Assembly: GCA_009692615.1 (NCBI GenBank)
Contig: SHYW01000028.1
Span: 1-52,483 of the forward strand
Length of the DNA stretch: 52,483 nt
From: Deltaproteobacteria bacterium
GTDB lineage: Bacteria; Desulfobacterota; Binatia; UBA9968
Direction: 5' to 3'
The position numbers were made by a program, and so were the translations under genes. Shown one piece after another: positions 16,217 through 24,994 of the stretch. The notes below the pieces were generated by a model. The model saw nothing but the letters and a program-made list of their open reading frames with translations, was not told where the DNA came from and did not search any database. The stretch's first letter is position 1. Each line of letters begins with the position of its first letter.

Positions 16217-17202
16217 AGAGATTTTTATTACTCTCGATTGGTTTTCTTCTCTCGGCAATCTTCGTTCACTCACCGGACGCGGATGCTCAATCTAAACCCA
16301 TCCGCGAAATCACGGTTTCCTATCCCATCGGCGGATCGACGAGTTTTTTCTGGGTGGCGCATAAGTCTGGGTCGTTCGAGAAGAATGGACTGCGTCTACG
16401 CGCGGTGCATATCGGCGGCAGCGTGGCGGCGATACAGTCGTTGTTGGCGCGCGAGTTGTTCATTCAGATGGAAGGCGGACCGGCGGGCGTGCGCGCTTGG
16501 GCGCGCGGCGCGAAGGAGATGACGTTTATCGGCGCGGTGGGCAACAAGCTCGACTATCTTTTGGTGTCGATTCCGTCGATCAAGCGGCCGGAAGATTTGA
16601 AAGGCAAGCGCATCGGCGTTAGCGCCATCGGCGCCAGTTCGGATTTCATCGCGCGCCACGCGGTGAAACAGTTGGGACTTAATCCTGAAAAAGACGTGTC
16701 GATCATCGCCGCCGGCGCCATGGGCAACCGTTGGGCGGCGATCACCGGCGGCAATCTTGAAGCCACCGTAGTCCAGCCGCCGTTCACGCTATTGGCACGC
16801 AAGGCGGGCATGACCGTGCACGTCGATTTGTCCAAGCAAGCGTTTGAATACCCGATCTCGGCGGTGCTGACGACGCGGTCTTTTATCAAGTCGGACAACG
16901 AGACGGTGATGAACTACATGCGCGGACTGGCCGACGGCATGGATTTTTATCGCGACGAGGCGAACAAGGAAAAAATCTATCAATACTTGGGCGAATACTA
17001 TCGCTCGAAAGCGCGCGATGAATTGGAAGAGACGCGCCGGGTTTACACTCAAATGACGCCGGGCTTGCCGCTGATTTCGGCCAAGTCGATTGAGAACTTG
17101 ATTGTGAACGACAAGGATCTGGCGCCGCTGGGTCTAAAGCCGAGCGAGATGTTAGACCTGTCGTTTCTCGAACGGCTGGCGCAGGAGCGAAAAGCGAAAT
17201 GA
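16213..17202 (+). CDS. NMT1/SsuA-type ABC transporter substrate-binding protein
   Basis: 329 residues from ATG 16213; GAAGGAG lies upstream and the ATG overlaps the DUF559 stop. An upstream in-frame ATG at 16138 would translate the repeat and is rejected. The signal peptide is MKRFLLLSIGFLLSAIF, cleaved near ADAQ. The mature protein begins ITVSYPIGGSTSFFWVAHKSGSFEKNGL, the classic NMT1/THI5 opening. It continues with RPEDLKGKRIGVSAIGASSD, the hinge AAGAMGNRWAAITGGNLEATVVQPPF and a helical C-terminus. This type usually binds sulfonates, nitrate, thiamine precursors or aromatic acids. No permease or ATPase follows. Confidence 0.87.
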   Translation: MKRFLLLSIGFLLSAIFVHSPDADAQSKPIREITVSYPIGGSTSFFWVAHKSGSFEKNGLRLRAVHIGGSVAAIQSLLARELFIQMEGGPAGVRAWARGAKEMTFIGAVGNKLDYLLVSIPSIKRPEDLKGKRIGVSAIGASSDFIARHAVKQLGLNPEKDVSIIAAGAMGNRWAAITGGNLEATVVQPPFTLLARKAGMTVHVDLSKQAFEYPISAVLTTRSFIKSDNETVMNYMRGLADGMDFYRDEANKEKIYQYLGEYYRSKARDELEETRRVYTQMTPGLPLISAKSIENLIVNDKDLAPLGLKPSEMLDLSFLERLAQERKAK

Positions 17203-17319
17203 TGTTAGCGCGTAATGGTTTCGGAGTATCTCCCGCAAAGGGGCGAAGGCGCAAAGACATATCTCAGATTCGACCGATCCGTCGAATCAGCTAAGCAAAG
17301 AATGAAAGGTAGAAACAAT

Positions 17320-18114
17320 ATGGCTTTTGAAACGATTCTCTTTGAAGTGCGCAATCAGATCGCCTGGGTGACCATGAATCGGCCCGAATCGATGAACGCG
17401 ATCAATCGGCTGATGGCGCGCGAATTAGTCGACGCCTGCCAGCAGATCGAAGACGACGCGAATATTCGCGTGGCGATTTTTACCGGCGCGGGCGAGCGGG
17501 CGTTTTCCGCCGGGATGGATTTGAAAGAGCGGGCCGAGACTTGGTTCTCGCCGATCGAACGGCGCAATCAAAAATTGTCGCAGACGATTCACACGCAGTC
17601 GCGCGCCATCGGCGCCATGACCAAGCCGACTATCGCGGCGATCCGCGGTTACTGCGTCGGCGGCGGTCTGGAGATGGCGCTGGCGTGCGATTTGCGCGTC
17701 GCCGCCGACGACGCCAAGATCGGCCTCGCCGAAGTGCGCCGCGGTTTGATCCCCGGCGCCGGCGGCACGCAAAGGTTGCCGCGCGCCGTCGGCGTGGCGA
17801 AGGCGTTGGAAATTTGCCTCACCGGCGACAACGTTAGCGGCGCGGATGCGGAGCGATTGGGGTTGGTCAATAAAGCCGTGCCCGTGGCCGAAGTGAATAA
17901 AACGGCCGAAGATTTAGCGAATCGAATTCTCAAAGGCGCACCGATGTCGGTGGCCTTCATCAAAGAAGCGATCAAGAAGGGCATCGAGTTGTCGCTCGAA
18001 GAAGGATTGCGCTTGGAAGCCGATCTCTCGGCGATGGTGGCGACCACCGAAGATAGCAAAGAAGGCCCGCGCGCGTTTGCCGAAAAACGCGCGGCAGTGT
18101 GGAAGGGGAAATAG
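17320..18114 (+). CDS. Enoyl-CoA hydratase/isomerase family protein
   Basis: 264 residues from ATG 17320 (MAFETILFEVRNQIAW). AAAGG lies ten bases upstream, and a longer start at 17215 has no RBS. Crotonase landmarks are MNRPESMNAIN, the oxyanion-hole loop AFSAGMDLKE, the second loop YCVGGGLEMALACDLR, both acid/base glutamates (AEVRRGLIPGAGGTQR and ALEICLTGD), and the C-terminal SKEGPRAFAEKR. It should hydrate 2-enoyl-CoA to 3-hydroxyacyl-CoA, following the acyl-CoA dehydrogenases encoded about 5-7 kb upstream. It is separated from them by the binding-protein and DUF559 genes, so it may have its own promoter. Confidence 0.9.
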   Translation: MAFETILFEVRNQIAWVTMNRPESMNAINRLMARELVDACQQIEDDANIRVAIFTGAGERAFSAGMDLKERAETWFSPIERRNQKLSQTIHTQSRAIGAMTKPTIAAIRGYCVGGGLEMALACDLRVAADDAKIGLAEVRRGLIPGAGGTQRLPRAVGVAKALEICLTGDNVSGADAERLGLVNKAVPVAEVNKTAEDLANRILKGAPMSVAFIKEAIKKGIELSLEEGLRLEADLSAMVATTEDSKEGPRAFAEKRAAVWKGK

Positions 18115-18138
18115 GCATTAGGCAATAAGCAGTAGTAA
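18110..18138. repeat. GGCATTAGGCAATAAGCAGT short tandem repeat, copy 2
   Basis: aataggcattaggcaataagcagtag runs directly off the end of the enoyl-CoA hydratase gene and matches the tract at 12641-12670. The rest of the 270-base gap to 18384 holds no visible gene. Confidence 0.45.
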
Positions 18139-18383
18139 GGGCGCAGCATCAGCTAAGGCTGATCCGTCCTCCGGCGGATGCGGCGCCCGTCTTTCGGCGT
18201 GCCGCAGGCAACTTGGTTGTCACTTGTGTAAACTTCGTTTCCCTGTTCTGCTGCGATCCTCGTGTAAGGGTTCTTTAGATTTGCGTCCAATTACAATGCT
18301 TGTTCTTTTGCCAGTTGCTGCCGGCGTGTGGCACTGCGATTGCTCATTACTTTATCGATCACAAAACTTGCGGAGGTTGAATC

Positions 18384-19535
18384 ATGTCTAAGCAAATTAT
18401 TTTTTGCGCTGACGGCACATGGAATGGTCCGGATAAGGACGACGACGGTGACAAGCAGCCGGATGTGACCAACGTCTATAAACTATTTTTAGCCCTTACC
18501 GGTTCGCTGAGCGTGGATACGATCCGGGATGCCGACGAGCAGGAAAAGGTTTTGAGTGATGGCGCGCGGCCGACTCAGGTGGCGAAGTACATTCATGGCG
18601 TCGGCGACTCGCGCAATCCGCTCGTCAAGCTCATGGGCGGCGCCTTCGGTTCTGGGATCATCACGCGCATCGTGCGCGGCTATACATTTATCTCGCGCAA
18701 CTACGAGGCGGGCGATGGGATCGTGATCACCGGCTTTAGCCGCGGCGCCTATACCGCGCGCGCCTTGGCCGGCTTGATCGTATCTCAGGGATTGCTCGCC
18801 AAACCGCTGACTCAAGACAAAACCGCAGCGTACCGCTTGGGCGCGCGGGTTTGGTATCGCTATCGTCAACAATCGAACGCGCCGCAGAAGCCGACCTTTC
18901 TCGCCAGGCTGGCGGAAGCCGCGGCCGATTTGCCGGGCTTCTTATCGAGAGATGAGGTCGATGCCAGTCAACTCATCGCGGTGGACAAGCTCAAGTCGGT
19001 AGCGGTGTGGGATACCGTCGGCGCCATGGGACTGCCGCTGTACATGAACGACAAGCGCATCGACGCCTTCAAGTTTACCAACACGAGTTTGAGCACAAAA
19101 GTTGAAAACGGTTTTCACGCGGTCGCGCTGGACGAGCAGCGCGGCGATTTTATGCCGACGCTCTGGGACCCGGCCGCGAATGTGAAGCAGGTCGCTTTTG
19201 CCAGCGCCCACGCGGATGTCGGCGGCGGCTACACGACCAATAATCACGAGAGTGAATTGTCGGACATCGCGTTGGAGTGGATGGTCGGCCAGCTCGAAAG
19301 CGTCGGCGTGAAGTTCAACCGGCCAATTTTTACGCGGTTCAGCCCCAACCCGGAGGGCACCGCGCATAAGCCGTGGACGCATCCGCCCTTCAACGCCGGC
19401 AAAGCCGAGCCGCGCAAGTTCGCTCGCACCGGCGTAACTGAACATCCGTCGATCGCGACGCGGATGAAAGCCGCAGCGGTAGTGCACGAGCCCAAGGAAG
19501 CGCCGGCGCCGTATCGGCCGACCAATCGGCCGTGA
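18384..19535 (+). CDS. DUF2235 alpha/beta-hydrolase (Tle1-like phospholipase domain)
   Basis: 383 residues with no obvious signal peptide. It opens with IIFCADGTWNGPDKDDDGD, the DUF2235 signature. The nucleophile elbow GFSRGAYTARALAGLI is near residue 120, followed by VAVWDTVGAMGLPLY and then FASAHADVGGGYT carrying the catalytic His and Asp-rich loop. The family includes type VI secretion phospholipase effectors (Tle1) but also many stand-alone proteins. No VgrG, PAAR or Hcp is visible here, so an effector role is unsupported. A GGAGG-type RBS precedes the ATG. The next gene is a broken tyrosinase 78 bases downstream. Confidence 0.88.
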   Translation: MSKQIIFCADGTWNGPDKDDDGDKQPDVTNVYKLFLALTGSLSVDTIRDADEQEKVLSDGARPTQVAKYIHGVGDSRNPLVKLMGGAFGSGIITRIVRGYTFISRNYEAGDGIVITGFSRGAYTARALAGLIVSQGLLAKPLTQDKTAAYRLGARVWYRYRQQSNAPQKPTFLARLAEAAADLPGFLSRDEVDASQLIAVDKLKSVAVWDTVGAMGLPLYMNDKRIDAFKFTNTSLSTKVENGFHAVALDEQRGDFMPTLWDPAANVKQVAFASAHADVGGGYTTNNHESELSDIALEWMVGQLESVGVKFNRPIFTRFSPNPEGTAHKPWTHPPFNAGKAEPRKFARTGVTEHPSIATRMKAAAVVHEPKEAPAPYRPTNRP

Positions 19536-19613
19536 GGGATTTTGAAGAATCGACAAACCAGGATGTCGAGTTTGAAAAATATTCATTCCTAGACAAATTC
19601 CAAGGAGGGAAAT

Positions 19614-20330
19614 ATGGGAATTCGTAAAAATCAGAAAAACATGACCAATGCGGAGTGGACGGCGTTTATCGCCGCGGTCGATGCGATTCACGGCACGACG
19701 GCGGCGGCGCCGGCGTACCGCCGCTTCGTGTCGCTGCACGTCGACGCGATGGACATGTCGCACATGGACTGGAGCGTGCACACGATGAGCATGGGCTCCG
19801 GTCTAATGCGCGGCAAAAACTTTCTTGCCTGGCATCGACGGTTCGTCAAGTTATTCGAGGAGCGATTGCAAAAGGTCGATGCCAACGTAACGGTGCCGTA
19901 CTGGGACTCGGTCACCGACCGAAATATTCCGGCGGCGCTCAATAGTCCAGCGCTTGTCGCGCGCTGGTCGGTGACGCGCAACTAGAACGCTTCGCAGCTG
20001 GCGGCGGCCAGCGATCTGAACGCGGTGAAAGGGTTTACCGGAACCTTTACGGGATTTCAGACGCTCCTGGAAGGAACGGTGCATAACGGCACGCATCGGG
20101 CGGTTGGAGGGAGTATGGGCGGTGGCGCGTCTCCGACGGATCCGTTGTTTTGGTTGCATCATTCATTCATCGACAAGCTGTGGGCCGATTGGCAGGCAAG
20201 TTCCAACGGAAAAAATCCGCCAAATCCAAGTGAGACACTCAAACCGGCGACGATACAAACAGGCGTACCGTTCGGGGTTAAAGTTTCCTCGCAGCTCAAG
20301 ATATCGACGCTTGGCTATTCGTACGTGTAG
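19614..20330 (+). pseudogene. Tyrosinase-family copper protein interrupted by one in-frame TAG
   Basis: Readthrough of TAG 19983-19985 (codon 124) gives a compact tyrosinase of about 238 residues. The first fragment carries the CuA region (HTMSMGSGLMRG, then FLAWHRRFVKLFEERL) and VTVPYWDSV. The second carries the CuB region (GTVHNGTHRAVGG and DPLFWLHHSFIDKLWADWQ). Both copper sites are needed for di-copper oxidation of phenols, so neither fragment can work alone. TGG-to-TAG (Trp) or CAG-to-TAG (Gln) fits the gap TRN-x-NASQL. The start ATG 19614 has AAGGAGGGAA upstream. No signal peptide is seen. Could be a pseudogene or a base-call error. Confidence 0.87.
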
Positions 20331-20387
20331 CTAAAGTGGTTGCCAGTGATGCGGTTCCCTTCGGTCACCGCATCTTACAATCGCATT

Positions 20388-20410
20388 GTAGAGGCGGGTC
20401 GTGACCCGCC
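20388..20410. repeat. GTAG(G)GGC palindrome, copy 1
   Basis: gtagaggcgggtc-gt-gacccgcc: a perfect 8-bp stem with a 2-base loop behind a gtag box. Same layout as 42437-42462, 43626-43651 and 44884-44907, where the box is GTAGGGGC or its complement and the inner palindrome differs. Sits in the 222-base gap between the tyrosinase and the next binding protein. Confidence 0.65.
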
Positions 20411-20552
20411 CTCGCCTGGATTCTCGCCGTCGCAGAGATGACGGAAGGGATTCGAATGCGAATCGATAAAAAGCGCCGGTGTTTCTTCCATTGACCGCTT
20501 CGCGTTGTATCCCGTATAAATACGCCAGGGGAAAAAGTCTCTGGAGCGGTTC

Positions 20553-21611
20553 ATGACTTCAACAGGAGCACTCGCGATCAAGTTCATTCTGCTTATCTTC
20601 GTTTCCATTCTTAATGGCGCGTTAGCGGCCCACGCCAATCCTTATCTCGCCAAACCTGGCGAGGCGGTGGCGCGGGTGCGCATCGGCACCTGCGCGGTGA
20701 CCGGCGGGTTCATGCATCTTTACACCGCGCTCGATCACCGGCTTTTCGATAAATATGGCGTGCACGCCGAACATATCTTCGTGCGCGGCGGCAGTGTGGC
20801 GATGGCGGCGTTGGCAGCGGACGAGATCAGTTTTCTTTACTGCAACGCCGACGCCAACATCGGCCGTATCGGCAGCGGCATCGACGGCAAGTTGGTCGCC
20901 GCGCCGCTGGTCGGACTGCCGTACGTGGTCTTGGCGCGCAAGGACATCAAGCGGCCGGCGGATTTGAAGGGCAAGAGCATTGGCGTGACACGGCCCGGCG
21001 ACTTCACTTACAAGCTTGGCAAAGAGTTCTTGAAAAAATTCAATTTGTCGGACAAAGACGTGACGTTGAATCCGGTGGGCGGCACGCCGGCGGAGCGCTA
21101 CACGGCGCTGGCGCAGGATATTTTTCAGGCGACGGTGATTCAGCCGCCGCTCGATGCGCGCGGTAAGAAGGACGGCTTCAACGTCATTTATAATTTGAAC
21201 GATCTCGGCTTCCCGTTCATTTACAGTTCGCTGTTTACCAATGCGCGAACGTTGAAGGATCGTCCTGCGGTGGTGCAGAAAGTCGTGGCAGCGCTGGCCG
21301 AGTCGGTGTACTTTGTCGAAAAAAATCCTGACGCGGCAATGGCCGCGGTCGGCAAAATTCTCCGTATCGACGATCGCGATACGTTGCGTTCCGCTTACGA
21401 GGCTTACGCCAAGACTCTCATCAACCGGCGCATGATCGTGCCGGCGAAGATGGTCGCCGATACTTTAGATGTCGCGCGCGAAGACGGCCTGACGATCCGC
21501 CGCAAGCCCGCCGAGATTTTCGACAACAGGTTTGTCGAACATCTCGATCAGAGCGGCTTCATGAAAGAGCTGTGGGGCGGTCCGATGCCGGAGGAGAGAA
21601 AGCGTTTTTGA
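20553..21611 (+). CDS. NMT1-type ABC transporter substrate-binding protein
   Basis: 352 residues. The N-terminal hydrophobic segment AIKFILLIFVSILNGALAAHA is a signal peptide. The mature part has RVRIGTCAVTGGFMHLYTALDHRLFDKYGV, GGSVAMAALAADEISFLYCN, RPADLKGKSIGVTRPGDFTYK, the hinge NPVGGTPAERYTALAQDIFQATVIQPPL, and a helical tail near EERKRF. This is the NMT1/THI5 layout. It is related to, but clearly divergent from, the genes at 16213 and 23876, so the three probably have different ligands. No transporter subunits are adjacent. The following HIT protein starts about 40 bases after its stop. Confidence 0.85.
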   Translation: MTSTGALAIKFILLIFVSILNGALAAHANPYLAKPGEAVARVRIGTCAVTGGFMHLYTALDHRLFDKYGVHAEHIFVRGGSVAMAALAADEISFLYCNADANIGRIGSGIDGKLVAAPLVGLPYVVLARKDIKRPADLKGKSIGVTRPGDFTYKLGKEFLKKFNLSDKDVTLNPVGGTPAERYTALAQDIFQATVIQPPLDARGKKDGFNVIYNLNDLGFPFIYSSLFTNARTLKDRPAVVQKVVAALAESVYFVEKNPDAAMAAVGKILRIDDRDTLRSAYEAYAKTLINRRMIVPAKMVADTLDVAREDGLTIRRKPAEIFDNRFVEHLDQSGFMKELWGGPMPEERKRF

Positions 21612-21649
21612 CCGTTACGGGTCGCGGGTGTTTAAAGCTGGGAGCAGGG

Positions 21650-22081
21650 ATGCAAGAAGTGATGAGCGGATTCTCGATCCACCCGCAGCTGTTGAGCGAT
21701 TGCCATTTGATCGGCAAGTTCGATTTCTGTTGGTTATTGCTGCACAAAAATAGCGCGCTGCCTTGGTTCATCTTAGTGCCGCAAACCGAAGTGTCGGACT
21801 TGCTCGATCTGCCTCCGGCTTTGCGCACGACGGCGATGAACGAGGCGGCGCGGCTTTCAGGCTTCATCAAAAAAACTCTCGCCTATCCAAAAATCAATTT
21901 CGCGGCCATCGGCAACGTCGTGCCGCAACTGCACCTGCATGTCGTCGGACGAACGCCGGGCGATGCTTGCTGGCCGGCGCCGGTGTGGGGCCATCTCGGC
22001 GATGCTTCAGAGTATTCGCAGACGAGAATTGCCGAGATCAGGGCGCTATTGGTCGATCACTGCGGATTGATGCAGCTTTAA
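21650..22081 (+). CDS. HIT domain protein
   Basis: 143 residues from ATG 21650, which has GGGAGCAGGG directly upstream. The histidine-triad block is VPQLHLHVVGRTPGDACWP, with Gln in place of the first His as is common in this small-protein subgroup. Upstream are FCWLLLHKNSALPWFILVPQ and LRTTAMNEAARLSGFIK, typical of bacterial HIT proteins of about 140 residues. It likely hydrolyses a nucleoside phosphate conjugate; the physiological substrate is unknown. Convergent with the SpoIIM-like gene, with stops only eight bases apart. Confidence 0.85.
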   Translation: MQEVMSGFSIHPQLLSDCHLIGKFDFCWLLLHKNSALPWFILVPQTEVSDLLDLPPALRTTAMNEAARLSGFIKKTLAYPKINFAAIGNVVPQLHLHVVGRTPGDACWPAPVWGHLGDASEYSQTRIAEIRALLVDHCGLMQL

Positions 22082-22089
22082 GGCTTGTT

Positions 22090-22677
22090 CTAGCGGGTTG
22101 CCAGTTCGGCGGTCACGTAGGCTTCGACGAGCGCGGCGACGAATAAGAGCGGCACGATAACATTGTAAAAGAATTTGAAGGATTGACTCAATTCAGCGGT
22201 GAATTTCATTGGGCGCTTGCGGAAGAGTTTGCCGAGCACCGATACGCCGAGCATGATGCCGCTGGCGGTGCCGAGAAAAACCGCGCTGAGCTCGATCACG
22301 CCGTGGGGCAAGACGCTCAATAAGGACTGCCACAGGCCGCGCGACTGCGTCGATAGACTCATGACGACGCCGAGGGCCATACCGTTGACGATCAGAAAAA
22401 AAGTCGGCAGCACGGCGAACACAGTGCCGAGCAATATCGCCAGCAAGGTTTTGAGAGTGTTGTTGATGAAGATCGCGGCGAACAGGCCGAACTTGGGCAG
22501 GCCGCGAAAGTTCTTTACGAAGCTGGCGAGGGAGGTTTCGAAGCTTTCCGCCATTTGCGGAAAACGGTTGACGATCATCAAGGCGATCGCGAAACCGACG
22601 CCGAAGAACACCACACTGGCGATCAGGTAAGGGCGGAGCCGAGTTAAATAGGCGCGAATTTCGCTAAGCGACATCAT
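22090..22677 (-). CDS. Stage II sporulation protein M (SpoIIM/DUF95)-like membrane protein
   Basis: 195 residues, strongly hydrophobic, with about five membrane segments: LIASVVFFGVGFAIALMIV, FAAIFINNTLKTLLAILLG, LPTFFLIVNGMALGVVMSL, SLLSVLPHGVIELSAVFLGTASGIMLG and YNVIVPLLFVAALVEAYV. The NNTLKTLLAILLG and LPHGVIELSAVFLG blocks are the hallmark of the SpoIIM/DUF95 family, found far beyond spore formers. Nothing else in the window suggests sporulation. Function in non-sporulating bacteria is not established. Start may be either of two adjacent ATGs. Confidence 0.85.
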   Translation of the reverse strand: MMSLSEIRAYLTRLRPYLIASVVFFGVGFAIALMIVNRFPQMAESFETSLASFVKNFRGLPKFGLFAAIFINNTLKTLLAILLGTVFAVLPTFFLIVNGMALGVVMSLSTQSRGLWQSLLSVLPHGVIELSAVFLGTASGIMLGVSVLGKLFRKRPMKFTAELSQSFKFFYNVIVPLLFVAALVEAYVTAELATR

Positions 22678-22783
22678 GACGATTTAACGACACTGTAGCA
22701 GATGCGTCCGACGACGTATATGAGCATGACAATGGGCGCCCGACGCGGTTGTTTTCTCCACCGGCTTGAGGCAAGAGAGACAA

Positions 22784-23875
22784 ATGAAAATCAAATCGAT
22801 CAAGTCGCAAGTCGTCCGCTTGCCCCTCGACGAACCCTTGGCCGATGGGCCGGCCTACAATCGTACCCATAACATGTTCGTGACCGTCGAGCTGGAAACC
22901 AGCGACGGCATCGAAGGCCTCGGCGCCGCGTTCTTCGGCGGCGCGCTCAGCAAGACGCTCAAGCATGCCATCGATGAGTTGGGCGCGCTTATCATCGATG
23001 ACGATCCGCTTTGCATCGAAGCGCTGACGCAGAAATTGCGCAACGCCGGCGCCAGCGCCGGTCCGGGAGGGATTCTCACCCTGGCGATTTCGGCTATCGA
23101 CATGGCGCTATGGGATATCAAAGGAAAGTTTCTCCGCCAGTCATTGGCGACCATGCTCGGCGGTTTGCGCGAGCGCGTGCCGGCCTATGCGAGCGGCGCG
23201 CTGGTGCGCGCCTATCCACTCGACCAGTTGTTGAAGAGTTGCCGAACTCTCGCCGAGCGCGGTTTCAAGCAGATGAAAACTCAGATGGCTTTGCCAGGGG
23301 AGACGAGCCCGGCGAAGGAAGCCGAGCGCGCCCGCCTGACGCGCGAAGCGGTGGGTCCCGATGTCGATCTGATGTGCGATATCAATCAGCGCTGGTCGGT
23401 CAATCAAGCCATCGATATCGGCCGGCGCGTCGAAGATGTGCATTTTTTCTGGCTCGAAGACGTGACGGTGCATGACGACTATTCCGGCTTGGCCCGTGTC
23501 GCCGATGCGTTGGCGACGCCGCTGGCGAGCGGCGAATGTTTGTACGGCATCACGCCGTTTCGCCACATGATCGAAGCCCACTCGGCGGACATCATCATGA
23601 TCGATCTGATCCGCGTCGGCGGTATCTCCAACTGGATGAAGGTCGCGGCCATGGCCGAAGCGTTCAATTTATCGGTGGTGAGTCATCTGTTGCCCGAGAT
23701 TCACGTGCACTTGATCTCGGCGATTCCCAACGGCTTGACCGTCGAATACATGCCGTGGTCGTTTCGTTTGTGGCAAGAAGTCCCAGCGCCGGTGAGGGGT
23801 GAACTCGTTGTGCCGACCAAGCCGGGGCTGGGGTTAGAGTTCAATCGCGAATTGCATCGCTACGTGGTGAGTTAA
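22784..23875 (+). CDS. Enolase-superfamily enzyme (mandelate racemase / muconate-lactonizing type)
   Basis: 363 residues from ATG 22784. It has an N-terminal capping domain with VELETSDGIEGLGAAF and a barrel with LAISAIDMALWDIKGK. Metal ligands are in LMCDINQRW (Asp), FFWLEDVTV (Glu) and ASGECLYG (Glu), and a catalytic-type His is in VSHLLPEIHVHL near the C-terminus. At the usual KxK acid/base pair the sequence is QMKTQMA, so the second Lys appears replaced by Gln. The fold is secure, but the exact reaction (racemisation, dehydration or cycloisomerisation of a carboxylate) is not. It ends at TAA directly before the GTG of the next binding protein and may be co-transcribed with it. Confidence 0.86.
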   Translation: MKIKSIKSQVVRLPLDEPLADGPAYNRTHNMFVTVELETSDGIEGLGAAFFGGALSKTLKHAIDELGALIIDDDPLCIEALTQKLRNAGASAGPGGILTLAISAIDMALWDIKGKFLRQSLATMLGGLRERVPAYASGALVRAYPLDQLLKSCRTLAERGFKQMKTQMALPGETSPAKEAERARLTREAVGPDVDLMCDINQRWSVNQAIDIGRRVEDVHFFWLEDVTVHDDYSGLARVADALATPLASGECLYGITPFRHMIEAHSADIIMIDLIRVGGISNWMKVAAMAEAFNLSVVSHLLPEIHVHLISAIPNGLTVEYMPWSFRLWQEVPAPVRGELVVPTKPGLGLEFNRELHRYVVS

Positions 23876-24961
23876 GTGAAATTGTCTTGTCGGTCTGGAA
23901 GAAAATCCCCCTCACTCCCACTTTTTGAAAGGGGGAAGAAGAATAAATTCCCCTCTTTGGAAAAGAGGGGCAAGGGGAGATTTGGTTCGGTTGCGGTCTG
24001 GCAATTGATTGGCGCAATTTGTTTTGTCGCTGTTGCTATCGTCGAGGGAGTTCACGCCGCCGATCTCGTGAAAGTTTACGCCGGCTACGGCGGCATCGCC
24101 GGTTACCAGATGCCGCTGTGGGTGAATAAAGAAGCCGAGATTAGCAAAAAATACGGCATCGATCTCGAACCGCTGTTGATCAGCGGCGGCGCGCTGGGGA
24201 TGCAGGCGCTGGTTTCCAACAGCATTCAACTTAGCCAAAACTCGGCGTCGGCGGCGATCGCCGCAGCCTTGCGCGGCGTGCCGGTGGCGATGATCGCCAC
24301 CATCGAGAACCGCATGGCGGCGCAGATCGTTTCCCGGCCGGAGATCAAGACGCCGCAGCAGCTGATCGGCAAGAAGATCGGCATACTGCGCTTCGGCGGT
24401 TCCAACGACACCGGTATTCAATGGGCGCTGCGGGCGTGGAAAATCGATCCGCGCCAAGTCACGGTCTTGCAATCGGGCGCCACCAACGCGCGCCTACTGG
24501 CGCTCACGCTTGGCCAGATCGACGCGACGATTCTTTCTTATCCGGAGATTCACATCGCCCGTAAACGCGGTATGAACGTGCTCGCCGATATCGGCGATTT
24601 CGCCGCCTATCCCAATACGTCACTGATGGTCACGCGCGCGTTCATCGAGAAGCAACGGCCGCTGGTAAAAAATTTCTTGCGCTCCGAGATCGAGGCGATT
24701 CACTATGTGCGGACCAACCGCGAGGGGAGCATCAAGATTCTCAAAAAATATCTGCGCGTCGACGAACGGGAGTCCGAGGCGATCGCCGCGACCTACGACT
24801 ATTTCTCGCGGCGCACCGATTCGTTTCCCCGTCCCAATCTCGAAGGGCTTAAAACTATTATGAAGGAGTTAGGCTCGCCCCAACGCGACCCCAATGAGTT
24901 TCTCGATATCTCGCTGCTCGACGAGATCGAAAAAGAAGGATTCATGCAGCGCTTTCGCTAA
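23876..24961 (+). CDS. NMT1-type ABC transporter substrate-binding protein with repeat-derived N-terminus
   Basis: Up to 361 residues from a GTG immediately after the upstream TAA. Residues about 10-37 are translated palindromic repeat (23903-23984), followed by a real signal segment (LIGAICFVAVAIVEGVHAA) and mature start DLVKVYAGYGGIAGYQMPLWVNKEA. Further blocks are SGGALGMQALVSNSIQLSQNS, TPQQLIGKKIGILRFGGSND, LQSGATNARLLALTLGQIDA and a helical tail ending EKEGFMQRF. The true start may lie inside or after the repeat, but no alternative ATG with an RBS is visible. The gene pairs with the enolase-superfamily gene upstream. Ligand unknown. Confidence 0.82.
   Translation: MKLSCRSGRKSPSLPLFERGKKNKFPSLEKRGKGRFGSVAVWQLIGAICFVAVAIVEGVHAADLVKVYAGYGGIAGYQMPLWVNKEAEISKKYGIDLEPLLISGGALGMQALVSNSIQLSQNSASAAIAAALRGVPVAMIATIENRMAAQIVSRPEIKTPQQLIGKKIGILRFGGSNDTGIQWALRAWKIDPRQVTVLQSGATNARLLALTLGQIDATILSYPEIHIARKRGMNVLADIGDFAAYPNTSLMVTRAFIEKQRPLVKNFLRSEIEAIHYVRTNREGSIKILKKYLRVDERESEAIAATYDYFSRRTDSFPRPNLEGLKTIMKELGSPQRDPNEFLDISLLDEIEKEGFMQRFR
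23903..23984. repeat. CCCCCTCA/AAGGGGGA palindromic element inside a coding 5' end
   Basis: Two hairpins: aatccccctca through tttgaaagggggaa, and ttcccctctttggaaaagaggggcaaggggag. It is a variant of the 14471/15662 family (conceptual translation SLPLFERGKKNKFPSLEKRG). It sits in frame within the first 37 codons of a binding protein. Confidence 0.75.
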
Positions 24962-24994
24962 GCGCTTGCCTGGCACAGCATACTAAACTTACCC

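Noticed and set aside
18384..19535. Calling the DUF2235 protein a T6SS Tle1 effector
   Set aside because: No VgrG, PAAR, Hcp or lipoprotein immunity gene nearby.
18942..19781. 279-codon minus-strand frame opposite the DUF2235 and tyrosinase genes
   Set aside because: Spans a gene border and repeats the opposite-strand bias; no domain.
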